Shown in pieces: positions 19,630 through 27,497 of a stretch of 64,000 bases of DNA (its first letter is position 1; each line of letters begins with the position of its first letter). Made by a program: the position numbers and the translations under genes. The stretch is taken from contig NZ_MKIN01000024.1 of assembly GCF_001938985.1 (NCBI RefSeq), positions 186,407 to 250,406 on the forward strand. The letters run 5' to 3'. The stretch is from Gillisella taibaishanensis (lineage in GTDB: Bacteria; Pseudomonadota; Alphaproteobacteria; Rhizobiales; Rhizobiaceae). The notes under the pieces were generated by a model. That model did no database searches, was not told where the DNA came from, and was given only the letters and a program-made list of their open reading frames with translations.

Positions 19630-19860
19630 TTACCGGTTTTCTACTGTGTCGCGCCTAGCCTGTCCCGTGTCGTGCGCAGGCCAGCCAAGATCCTTTTGCA
19701 TATCGAACGGTGCCGCAGCCAGCGCATTTTCCATGGCGCGGATCTGCCGCCAAGCCTCGATCCGTGTCAGCCAGGTGGCGATGACCGTCGAGACCTCGTG
19801 ACGAAAAACCCAATCTCTATGGGAACGCCTGATAAAACTTGTATGAGACAGATAAGCCAC
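19630..19860 (-). CDS. DUF1127-like small protein
   Basis: A 76-residue protein. Its central segment, TWLTRIEAWRQIRAMENALAAA followed by DMQKDLGWP, resembles the DUF1127 (YjiS) motif of one amphipathic arginine-rich helix and a short LxDIG-like turn. The GTG start at 19858-19860 is preceded by GAAAGGAAA at good spacing. DUF1127 proteins in Rhizobiales are often targets of LysR-type regulators and small RNAs and have been linked to RNA binding and phosphate or carbon metabolism; here the role is not known. The match to the domain is imperfect. Confidence 0.5.
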   Translation of the reverse strand: MAYLSHTSFIRRSHRDWVFRHEVSTVIATWLTRIEAWRQIRAMENALAAAPFDMQKDLGWPAHDTGQARRDTVENR

Positions 19861-19952
19861 GGGTATTTCCTTTCATTGATCTCACTCTTCGCTCGCCAGG
19901 AAACTTTGTCTGGCAAGAGAGCGGCAGGTTGATCATTCTCTTGTTTTGGACA

Positions 19953-20216
19953 TCAATAAAGCGAATGTTTTTCATGTGATGCATCGCATTTTGTCATGAG
20001 TTCGGATTCCGGCTTTTCCCCGATGGGAATGCCGACATCCTCGCGCAGATAGGCGGGCAAGCTGCGCAGATGCGCCAACGCCTGCTCGTGCGCCTGACGT
20101 CTTTGGCGTCGCTCCCACCACAGGAAAAATACCGTCCGCAGCCGCTGTATCGGCAGGTTTGCCATGAAGGATCGCGGATGGTCTTCGCGGATCTGAAGGG
20201 TAATCTTCGCGGTCAT
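19953..20216 (-). CDS. DUF1127 family protein
   Basis: An 87-residue protein with a clear DUF1127 core: a basic helix LWWERRQRRQAHEQALAHL followed by LPAYLREDVGIP at residues about 33-63. The ATG at 20216 is preceded by GAGAGGAG at ideal spacing; the longer frame to 20270 is not needed. It is divergent from the LysR-type gene starting at 20328, with about 110 bases between, so that regulator is a natural candidate to control it. Confidence 0.75.
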   Translation of the reverse strand: MTAKITLQIREDHPRSFMANLPIQRLRTVFFLWWERRQRRQAHEQALAHLRSLPAYLREDVGIPIGEKPESELMTKCDASHEKHSLY

Positions 20217-20327
20217 ATCGTCTGCTCCTCTCTCGTTATGAAGGCAGTGTCCGCCCAGATTGACAATCAATCAACCGAAACGATATGATCTTAACGTTGA
20301 GAAAAATTGATGATGGAGGATGAGGAG

Positions 20328-21284
20328 ATGGGTACTTCCAAGCTTTCCAGCCAGGCCAGCCCTGCCGGGCAGGTGCCGACGTCGCTCGCCTCGGCCGGTT
20401 TACCTCTGCTCGACCTGGACGTCCTGCGTACCTTCGTGGCGATCTCCGAAACCGGAAGCTTTACCTCCGCCGCCGATACGGTGTTTCGCACCCCCTCGGC
20501 CGTCTCTATGCAAATCAAGAGACTGGAGGAGCAGTTGGGCGTGCCGCTGTTTCGCCGGGATGCTCGCTCTGTCTCGCTGACGCCGCATGGCGGTCTTTTG
20601 CTGGGTTATGCCAAGCGCCTGCTTGCTCTAAACAACGAAGCGGTGGCGCGGTTCCTTGTCCCTGACATGCACGGTGTCGTACGCGTCGGGGCGCCAGATG
20701 ATATCGGCGAACTGGTGTTGCCGGGCATTCTATCCCACCTGAACCGCACCTGGCCGCATCTGGCTATCGAGGTGACGATCGGCGATTCCCTCTCGTTACG
20801 GAAGGCAGTCGACGAGCGGCGGCTTGATCTGACTTTATTCAACTTTATCAATGGTATCAGCGCTGATCCTTCTCTGACTGTCATGAGCGAAAGGCTCGTC
20901 TGGGCCGGCAAGAAGCACGGTCATGCCTATCTGAAGGATCCACTGCCGCTTTCCGTCTGGGACGAGAGCTGTATTTGGCGCAAGCGAGCCATGGCGGAAC
21001 TGGCCAATCAGGGCAAGGAATTCCGTATCGCCTATTTCTGCGGCCACCATATCGGTCAATATGCTGCGATCCGGGCCGATATCGCCGTTGCACCGCTGGC
21101 TCGCTTCCTGCTCCAGGACGATATGGTGGAACTGACCGAGCAGGATGGGCTTCCCGATCTCGGCACCTATGATATCGGCCTTGTTATCCGCGAGGATGGC
21201 CCGCCGGCGGCCAGTGCCGTGGCGGACTATGTGCGCTGCGTGCTCGGCTCACGCGAGTTCGACCGCGCCCTGTTTGCCGCCTGA
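20328..21284 (+). CDS. LysR-type transcriptional regulator
   Basis: A 318-residue LysR-type regulator. After a 30-residue leader the winged helix-turn-helix covers about 32-90 (LDLDVLRTFVAISETGSFTS, then TPSAVSMQIKRLEEQLGVPLF), and the co-inducer domain runs to the end. The ATG at 20328 is used because GGAGGA lies 7 bases upstream; earlier TTG/ATG codons overlap that site. The divergent DUF1127 gene recalls VtlR of Brucella and Agrobacterium, a LysR-type activator of small DUF1127 genes and AbcR sRNAs. Whether this is VtlR itself was not established. Confidence 0.88.
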   Translation: MGTSKLSSQASPAGQVPTSLASAGLPLLDLDVLRTFVAISETGSFTSAADTVFRTPSAVSMQIKRLEEQLGVPLFRRDARSVSLTPHGGLLLGYAKRLLALNNEAVARFLVPDMHGVVRVGAPDDIGELVLPGILSHLNRTWPHLAIEVTIGDSLSLRKAVDERRLDLTLFNFINGISADPSLTVMSERLVWAGKKHGHAYLKDPLPLSVWDESCIWRKRAMAELANQGKEFRIAYFCGHHIGQYAAIRADIAVAPLARFLLQDDMVELTEQDGLPDLGTYDIGLVIREDGPPAASAVADYVRCVLGSREFDRALFAA

Positions 21285-21456
21285 CGGCGCGTGATATCCG
21301 GCAAATCGACGTCTGAGACTTGGATCAGCCCAATTCCATCCTTACATCCTAATTGAGCTCTTCGTCGGTCGCGCCGCGAGCTGCCTGACTGCGCCGTGAA
21401 GGTCCGGTCCGTAGTGTGGTGCAGATTGTCGAAAGCCGGTGAAAAGGAGAATGCAC

Positions 21457-22818
21457 ATGACGACCTTGCCGATCTTGTCCGCCACCAGCGAAGGCGTTGT
21501 CACGTCGCGGCGGTCTCCTGTTCGGGTGATTGCCAGCCTCATCCGCAATCCATTAGATGCGCTGCCGCCGCAGATCTACGATCACAAGCTTGTCTACACC
21601 GAGTTCGGCAATCAGGTCCGGCTGCATCTGATGGACCCTGAATTGATCCATGAGGCACTGGTCAAGAATGCCGCAGCGCTCAGCAAGGGCGAGGAAGTGC
21701 GCAGGGCACTTGGACCCGCGCTTGGTCAGGGACTGCTCACCTCCGATGGCGCCCATTGGAAATGGCAGCGTCAGTCGGTGGCTTCAGGATTTCAATGGGA
21801 GAAGCTTCGGGGCTTTCTTCCGGCCATGATTGCCGCCGCCGAACGGCGGCGTGATGCCTGGCAAGTTGGCGATATCATGGATATCGGCCACGAGATGATG
21901 CGCACCACGTTTGACATCATTGTCGAGACCATGATGTCGGGCCGGGAGAGGATCGATGTTGGCAGGGTCGAACAGAGCGTAACCGATTATCTCGAGCCAA
22001 CCGGATGGATGTTCGCGCTTGGGCTGCTGAAGGCGCCGGAATGGGTGCCTTATCCCGGCAAGGGCAAGGCCAGCCGTGCTGTAGAGTATCTGCGATCCGC
22101 CATGGCTGATATGATCAACGAGCGGCGCACCAGCGGTGAAGAGCGGGCGGATCTCGTTTCGATGCTGCTGTCTGCAAAAGACCCGGAAACCGGCCGTGAG
22201 ATGAGCGACGAGCAGATCATCGACAATCTCTTGACCTTCATTTCCGCCGGCCATGAAACGACCGCGCTTGGCCTGGCCTGGACGCTGCATCTGCTGGCGC
22301 GTCATCCCAATATAGAAAAGAAGATGCTGGACGAATTCGACCGCGTGGTGGGAGAGGGATCCGTGATGCCCGAGCACATCGAGCAACTGACTTATACGAA
22401 GCAAGTGTTCAATGAATCCATGCGGCTTTATCCGCCAGCTCCGGTCATAACTCGCACGGCGGAAGAGGATTTTGTGCTCTCCCAGCATCGCATCAAAGCC
22501 GGCACCGTTTTGCTGGTGCCGATCCACGCCGTCCACCGTCATCGGTTGATCTGGGAGGAGCCCGAAAAGTTCGATCCCGAGCATTTCGCACCGGATGCAG
22601 TCAAAAACCGGCACCGCTACGCTTTCATGCCATTCGGTGCTGGACCACGAATCTGCATCGGCAGCGCCTTTGCCACCATGGAGGCGGTTGCTATTCTTGC
22701 TGTTCTCGCCAAGCGCTTCCGCCTGCGCAACAAGAGTGAGACGGTGCCGGAGCCGCTGATGCGCATCACCCTGCGGCCTAAGGAGAAGCTGATGATGCGG
22801 GTCGAAAGTCGCGGGTAA
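21457..22818 (+). CDS. Cytochrome P450
   Basis: A 453-residue soluble-looking P450 monooxygenase. It has the I-helix oxygen-activation motif AGHETT (264-269), the K-helix ExxR as ESMR (320-323), and the heme loop FGAGPRICIG with the thiolate ligand Cys400. No ferredoxin or reductase gene is adjacent, so electrons must come from elsewhere. The overall look (HETTALGLAWTLHLLARHP, FMPFGAGPRICIG) is of the CYP4/CYP120-like bacterial type that oxidises hydrophobic substrates, but the substrate is unknown. The ATG at 21457 is preferred for spacing to AAGGAG. It converges on the formyltransferase gene with 14 bases between. Confidence 0.92.
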   Translation: MTTLPILSATSEGVVTSRRSPVRVIASLIRNPLDALPPQIYDHKLVYTEFGNQVRLHLMDPELIHEALVKNAAALSKGEEVRRALGPALGQGLLTSDGAHWKWQRQSVASGFQWEKLRGFLPAMIAAAERRRDAWQVGDIMDIGHEMMRTTFDIIVETMMSGRERIDVGRVEQSVTDYLEPTGWMFALGLLKAPEWVPYPGKGKASRAVEYLRSAMADMINERRTSGEERADLVSMLLSAKDPETGREMSDEQIIDNLLTFISAGHETTALGLAWTLHLLARHPNIEKKMLDEFDRVVGEGSVMPEHIEQLTYTKQVFNESMRLYPPAPVITRTAEEDFVLSQHRIKAGTVLLVPIHAVHRHRLIWEEPEKFDPEHFAPDAVKNRHRYAFMPFGAGPRICIGSAFATMEAVAILAVLAKRFRLRNKSETVPEPLMRITLRPKEKLMMRVESRG

Positions 22819-22832
22819 GGTCCGGATTTGCT

Positions 22833-23609
22833 TTACCAGATGCCTTTGGTCAGCCCCGTCAAGATCCAGCTCCAGAGTGTTGGCGGGAAATGCAGTGCGG
22901 AGGGGCCGGAGGCAGTCACCGGCTTCAACTGACCGGAAAGCGCGTCATCGACAGCTTGGCACGTCGCGCCCAAGGCTTCCGCGGTCAAAAGCATCGGATA
23001 GGTGGAGATAAAATCGCCTGGCCCCGGCTTTGACCGCACCTGATAGAGTGTTGCTCCGGTATCGGTGCCGGCATCGACCAGATGCACAGTCGCGCCAAAA
23101 TTATCAGGATCACCCATCACGAGCGCCCAATAGCCGCCCATCTGGCCGCGATAGGCCGGGTTAATCCCGGCGTGAAGGTTGAGCACGGGGCAGGGCATTA
23201 CCGCAAGGCTTGCCTTGGTCATCAACCGGGTGCTGACCAGCAGCACGACATCCGGCTGCGTGGCCCTGACCGCATCTAGCGCTTCTACGCTGTTGATGCT
23301 GCGCACTGTCGTGACCGGGATCTGCGGGTTGAAGCGCGGATCGGCGGCGAACTGTGCGCAGATGGTTGTCGTCCGTTTTTGGGCCGCACGTCGCAGCAGC
23401 TTGGCTGCCGCCATTGTCGCGAGCTGCCCGATGGCCTGCAGCATGCCGAGCCGGCGTTGTCGCCGACGAAAGATTTCGCCCTTGCTCTCTGGTTCTTCAA
23501 GCAGAACTTCAACGCCTCCGAACCGGCGATTGAGAGCGTTTATGACCATCCACGGATTGGGGCCGCCTGCCGTCATGACAAGAATTTTATGCCGCTTCTG
23601 CTGTTCCAT
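22833..23609 (-). CDS. Formyltransferase-fold protein (methionyl-tRNA formyltransferase-like)
   Basis: A 258-residue protein whose C-terminal half carries the formyl-transferase active site: the Asn and His of NLHAGINPAYRG and the Asp of VHLVDAGTDTGATL form the usual N-H-D set. It lacks the C-terminal RNA-binding domain of Fmt and so is more likely a formyltransferase acting on a small molecule or an amino-sugar nucleotide, as seen in O-antigen pathways. The N-terminal 90 residues are helical and basic (IFRRRQRRLGM) rather than a full canonical Rossmann half. GGAGG precedes the ATG at 23609. Substrate unknown. Confidence 0.75.
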   Translation of the reverse strand: MEQQKRHKILVMTAGGPNPWMVINALNRRFGGVEVLLEEPESKGEIFRRRQRRLGMLQAIGQLATMAAAKLLRRAAQKRTTTICAQFAADPRFNPQIPVTTVRSINSVEALDAVRATQPDVVLLVSTRLMTKASLAVMPCPVLNLHAGINPAYRGQMGGYWALVMGDPDNFGATVHLVDAGTDTGATLYQVRSKPGPGDFISTYPMLLTAEALGATCQAVDDALSGQLKPVTASGPSALHFPPTLWSWILTGLTKGIW

Positions 23610-23808
23610 GCCCCTGCCTCCATTCATGTCGACGTGCCAGCCTTCGCCATTCCAGGAAGCTTGATAAGCCCGGCTGCCTGGGCGTTGTCAGAATTTCGTT
23701 AAGGGAATCAAAATTTCGTTGGTCCAGATGAACTTTTTCCCGCATCCTGCGTTTACGACACTGCGAGGCACCCGTAGTGTCCGCTATCATAACAGGGGTT
23801 GATCCAAA

Positions 23809-23967
23809 ATGAATACGAAGAAGCTCGTCGCCGTTGCTGCCGTTTTTGTCGCCGTTGGCGCTCTGTCGTCTTGCGGTAACACGATCCGTGGTATGGGTAA
23901 GGACACCGCCAATACCGTAAATGCAACGCAGTCGGCGGGCCATACGGTCGCTAAAGCTGCGAAGTAA
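23809..23967 (+). CDS. Entericidin-type small lipoprotein
   Basis: A 52-residue peptide. A lysine-containing n-region and hydrophobic stretch end in the lipobox LSSC, giving a mature lipoprotein that starts CGNTIRGMGKDTANTV and is rich in Gly, Thr and Ala. This is the typical layout of entericidin (EcnA/EcnB) lipoproteins, which are envelope proteins induced in stationary phase or stress. No second entericidin gene is adjacent. Confidence 0.8.
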   Translation: MNTKKLVAVAAVFVAVGALSSCGNTIRGMGKDTANTVNATQSAGHTVAKAAK

Positions 23968-23982
23968 CACTATCGCCGGCGA

Positions 23983-24019
23983 CCCCTGCTTCCAATCCCC
24001 TCGCGGGATTGAAGCGGGG
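23983..24019 (+). terminator. Strong hairpin after the entericidin gene
   Basis: CCCC-GCTTC-CAATCCC pairs with GGGATTGAAGCGGGG across a 5-base loop, with two bulged bases in the left arm. The T tract is poor. It could terminate or attenuate transcription, or protect the small lipoprotein mRNA. Confidence 0.5.
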
Positions 24020-24051
24020 CTTGCTCGGGCAGGGAAGAGGGAGGGCTTTCG

Positions 24052-24204
24052 ATGTCCATGAATTTACTTGCCAAAGTAAGTGCTGCCTACATTCTGGCCG
24101 TGGCTTTGTCAGCCGCTGGACACGCCGTGTTTCAGGGCTCGCCGTTGCAGTACGCCGGCCAGATTCCGACATCTGGAATGATGACGGCATCCGTCCAGCA
24201 GTAA
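24052..24204 (+). CDS. Small secreted protein of unknown function
   Basis: A 50-residue frame with a typical signal peptide (MSMNLLAKVSAAYILAVALSAAGHA), leaving a mature peptide of about 25 residues rich in Gln, Gly and Ser. An excellent ribosome binding site, GAGGGAGG, lies 6 bases before the ATG. The stop codon is 9 bases before the next start, so the two genes are probably co-transcribed. No family recognised. Confidence 0.55.
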   Translation: MSMNLLAKVSAAYILAVALSAAGHAVFQGSPLQYAGQIPTSGMMTASVQQ

Positions 24205-24213
24205 TTTGGAATT

Positions 24214-24966
24214 TTGCCGCTGTCGCTGAAAATTAGTTTCCTGATTGTGTTGTTGGCGTTGCCAAGCGGAGCGCTTGCGCAAAACCAAAACTGCGCTGAC
24301 GTTGATGATGCGGGCAGTGTGTACCGTGTCTGCCGTTTCGATCCGATGAAGGCCACCATTCGCGTTTTTAATCGCGACGGCGAAGGCCAGCCCCTGGGTG
24401 GTTTCGACAGGTTGCGAGCGCATCTCTGGCAACAACATCTAATCCTGAGCTTCGCCTTCAATGGCGGCATGTATGGCCCTGGCCTTGGCCCGGTCGGTCT
24501 GTTCATTGAAAACGGTATCCAGCGCCGTCCAGCAGAGACTGCGGATGGCTGGGGCAATTTTTATCTCAAGCCGAACGGTGTCTTTTTTTTGAAGAATGAC
24601 AAGGCTGGCATCTTGGAAACCAGTTCCTTCCTGTCCCGGTCGATAACACCTGATTTCGCCACTCAGTCAGGCCCGATGCTGGTCATGGACGGGACGATCC
24701 ATCCGAAGTTTATGCCTGATAGCGACAGCCTGAAAATCCGCAACGGGGTAGGCGTCGATAGCGATGGACAGGTGGTGTTTGCGTTGAGCCAAAATCCGGT
24801 GCGTTTCTACGATATGGCCCGTTTCTTCCGCGACCGGTTACACGCGGCTAATGCACTCTACCTTGATGGCACGATTTCCAGCCAGGCCGAGCCGATGGCG
24901 GGACGCATGGATCATGACTATCCCTTGGGGCCGATTATCGGTGTCGTTGAACAACGGCCAAACTGA
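24214..24966 (+). CDS. Phosphodiester glycosidase family protein (DUF2233), secreted
   Basis: A 250-residue protein with a signal peptide (to about ALAQ, residue 22) and the NAGPA/phosphodiester-glycosidase fold. Recognisable segments are FAFNGGMYGPGLGPVGLFIENG (81-102), NFYLKPNGVFFL (about 115-126), TQSGPMLVMDG (about 149-159) and NALYLDGTISS. The founding activity of the domain is removal of GlcNAc from phosphodiester-linked glycans; bacterial members act in the periplasm on unknown substrates. The start is a TTG; no better start is in frame. It ends 10 bases from the convergent SPINDLY-type gene. Confidence 0.8.
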   Translation: MPLSLKISFLIVLLALPSGALAQNQNCADVDDAGSVYRVCRFDPMKATIRVFNRDGEGQPLGGFDRLRAHLWQQHLILSFAFNGGMYGPGLGPVGLFIENGIQRRPAETADGWGNFYLKPNGVFFLKNDKAGILETSSFLSRSITPDFATQSGPMLVMDGTIHPKFMPDSDSLKIRNGVGVDSDGQVVFALSQNPVRFYDMARFFRDRLHAANALYLDGTISSQAEPMAGRMDHDYPLGPIIGVVEQRPN

Positions 24967-24976
24967 CGGTGCCTCG

Positions 24977-26737
24977 TTAGGCGCGAAATGAAGTCAGCCG
25001 AGGTGCAAGAGCGGGCACATCGATATGGTCGGGCTCAAGCCCGGCCTTTTCCCGCTCGACCATCATTTCAAATGCGCGTTCAAGATGTTGCGTGAACCGC
25101 GCTGTGTCGAATAGCGGCGCGTGCAGCCTGTTTTCAGCAATCCTCTGACGTAGCGCTGCCAATGTCGCGCGATCCCGCGCCAGTTCGGCGGCAAGGTCCA
25201 CCATTGCATCAGGCGTCTCCGCCACCAGTTGTGGCACGCCCAACGCCGTCAGCAGGCTTTCCGAGACGCGGGAGGCGAAATTGCTGCCTTTGAACGTAAT
25301 CACCGGAAGACCAGCCCAAAGCTTATCCGAAGTGGTGGTGTGGCCGTTATAGGGATGGGTGTCGAGGCCAAGATCGGCGGCCTGCAGCCGGGCGATATGC
25401 GGTATGTAACTCTCTGCGACCGTAAAAAACAGCCGCTCCGGCTCAATGCCGCAGCCAGCCATAAAGGCCGTAAAATTGGCTTGGCGCTGCTTTCCGGAAC
25501 AGAGCATCCAAAGGACAGACCCTGGGATCGCTTTCAATAGCCGCGCCCAAAGCCTTGCCGTCTGCGGTGTGATCTTGCGGACCATGTTGAAGGAGGCGAG
25601 GACAAAGGCATCCTCCGGCAGCCCGAGAGCCGCGCGAGAGGCTGGCGGCGGCAAGGGACGGTGTACGTTGTCGTTCGCCTGGTAGGTCTCCGGCAGCCGA
25701 CAGAGCTTCTCGTGGTAAAATGCCTTGGACCGGTCAGGCGTCACGATCGGATCCGAAATTGCGTAGTCGCAGTCTATGCCATAGGCCGAGCCGGGAAAGC
25801 CGAGATAGGCAACCTGTATCCGCGCCAGTCCGCTATTGATGAGGTCCGCGCGAACGTCCCTGGTGTGCCCCTTCAGGTCGACAAGGATATCGAGGTCGAA
25901 ACTCCTAATGAAGTCGCGCGCAGTGGCATCGTCCATCGCCAGAATATCATGCAGATTGGGATAGGTCCGGCGCAAGCCGTGATCCTGAGCCCTGATATCC
26001 TCCGGCGTGTGACAGAAGAGGTGGATTTCGAATTTACTGCTGTCGTGGCCGAGCAGCACGCCCTGAAACAACCGCATGGTCGGATGCTGATCGGCAAAGT
26101 CCGAGGAAAGGTAGCCGACGCGAATTTTATCGCCAAAGCGATGCGGCAGCGCCCGCCGGTTCCGGCGTGACTCGGCGGTAAACGGTTTGCCCGCCGCCAT
26201 TTTCATTTGCCGGCTATTAATCTCTTCTTGCTCGCACCACAGCATGTGGTCGTAGGGGTCGTCCATGGTCAGAAAGGCAGGATCGGTCCCGACCTCGGCC
26301 CCATGCCTGACCCAGGTGTCGCTGGCTTCGATTTCGTCGAGACAAAGCTGGCTGCGCAGCAGCCGTCGAAAGGTCTTGTTCTCCTCCATGTCGAAGGATT
26401 GGAAGAGCGCATCTTTCTGGCCGCCCGCGTCAGGGCCGGCTATCTGGCGCATCAGTGCAAGACCTTGTTCCGCCATGTCGAGCTGACTGTAAAGCCGGGC
26501 GGCCAACAGCTGGAACATCCGGCGATTGGCTGGCTGCGCGTCAGCAACGCGGGCATAGAGTCGCGCCGCCTCCAGTTTCTGGTCGAGCTTGGTATGGCAT
26601 TGCGCCGCCACCAGCAGAACATTGGCGTCTGGCGCCTGCCGCCTTAGCAACGGGCCAAGCTGATCGAGACAGTTCTGCAATTCGCCACGCTGATAGGCCT
26701 GCAAAGCCTTGGCAAAGGCGGGAGACGACGCCACCAT
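24977..26737 (-). CDS. SPINDLY/OGT-type O-linked glycosyltransferase (GT41)
   Basis: A 586-residue protein. The first 100 residues form TPR-like helices (FAKALQAYQRGELQNCLDQL, NVLLVAAQCHTKL). The remainder is a GT41 catalytic region: GYLSSDFADQHPTMRLFQG with the conserved His near residue 216, LKGHTRDVRADL, IQVAYLGFPGSAYGIDCDYAI, FNMVRKITPQTARLWARLLK, and TTTSDKLWAGLPVITFKGSNFASRV, the donor-binding end. GT41 enzymes glycosylate Ser/Thr of proteins, using UDP-GlcNAc or GDP-fucose in characterised members. The ATG lies 2 bases after the stop of the upstream small gene, so the two are translationally coupled; the frame stays open further upstream only by overlapping that gene. The acceptor is unknown. 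Confidence 0.88.
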   Translation of the reverse strand: MVASSPAFAKALQAYQRGELQNCLDQLGPLLRRQAPDANVLLVAAQCHTKLDQKLEAARLYARVADAQPANRRMFQLLAARLYSQLDMAEQGLALMRQIAGPDAGGQKDALFQSFDMEENKTFRRLLRSQLCLDEIEASDTWVRHGAEVGTDPAFLTMDDPYDHMLWCEQEEINSRQMKMAAGKPFTAESRRNRRALPHRFGDKIRVGYLSSDFADQHPTMRLFQGVLLGHDSSKFEIHLFCHTPEDIRAQDHGLRRTYPNLHDILAMDDATARDFIRSFDLDILVDLKGHTRDVRADLINSGLARIQVAYLGFPGSAYGIDCDYAISDPIVTPDRSKAFYHEKLCRLPETYQANDNVHRPLPPPASRAALGLPEDAFVLASFNMVRKITPQTARLWARLLKAIPGSVLWMLCSGKQRQANFTAFMAGCGIEPERLFFTVAESYIPHIARLQAADLGLDTHPYNGHTTTSDKLWAGLPVITFKGSNFASRVSESLLTALGVPQLVAETPDAMVDLAAELARDRATLAALRQRIAENRLHAPLFDTARFTQHLERAFEMMVEREKAGLEPDHIDVPALAPRLTSFRA

Positions 26738-26739
26738 GC

Positions 26740-27087
26740 TCAGAGCGCCGATTTTGGATAGGCGCGCTCCAACCCACCCGACCGCGCCAGACCCTGGCGG
26801 AATGCCTGATAGGCGGCGTGCTGGCTGGACTTGGCAATTTCCATCAGCCGGATCTGCAGGCGGGCAGGAGCAGAATTGCCCACCCATTCGCCGCAACGTT
26901 CGAGCTTCAAGGAGTTCAGAAACCGCTGAGCTGCCGCCTGTTCCAAATAGGTGAAAAGACCGTCTGAAAAAAGCTCGTCCTGCTTGGGGTTCTCAAACAT
27001 CAGCGCCAGGAAGGCCTTATCATCATCAGACGCGCCATTGAGCTTCGCGGCGACGGTATCTCGGTCGATTGCAGCGGTTGCGGACAT
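26740..27087 (-). CDS. Small protein coupled to the SPINDLY-type transferase, function unknown
   Basis: A 115-residue acidic-to-neutral, helical, cytoplasmic-looking protein without signal peptide, membrane segment or recognised domain (MSATAAIDRDTVAAKLNGAS, then FLALMFENPKQDELFSDG). AGGAG lies 12 bases before the ATG, so the site is somewhat distant. Its stop is followed 2 bases later by the start of the glycosyltransferase gene, which suggests an acceptor, adaptor or regulator for that enzyme. This is inference from position only. Confidence 0.65.
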   Translation of the reverse strand: MSATAAIDRDTVAAKLNGASDDDKAFLALMFENPKQDELFSDGLFTYLEQAAAQRFLNSLKLERCGEWVGNSAPARLQIRLMEIAKSSQHAAYQAFRQGLARSGGLERAYPKSAL

Positions 27088-27497
27088 GGTTGTTAAGATC
27101 TCCTGCTGTCTCGGCTATCTGGATAATCGGGCGCGATGTTCTTCCCGACTCTGCGCCAATTTGAGTAGTTGCAACGGTTCTTAAACAATCTACGCTGGTG
27201 CAAAGCTTGCGATTTCTCGATTCCACGGTCAAGGTGACAGCGGCTGGCCTTGCGTCAGGCTTGCCTCGCCATGCGAGTGCTTGTTGACTTCGCTGCTATA
27301 ACGGCTGACGCTTATTCATTCCCGTCCGAAAGCGCGAGGGTCAGTGCCGCAAGGCTTTGTGAAAATTGCATTATCATGGGTTTTGAGTCTGTGTGTGAAT
27401 GCAATATCACGTCTAAGCCATCGCCGCTGCCATCCGTGCGAAAGACGTTTCATCTCATCCTCGCGTTTGATCGACGTCGCATTTTTTGGAGTGTTTT
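27088..27497. other. Divergent intergenic region of the glycosyltransferase genes
   Basis: About 410 bases between the small coupled gene (minus) and the GT2-like gene (plus). No coding frame with good codon use was seen. It must hold both promoters, but no specific operator was recognised. Confidence 0.4.
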
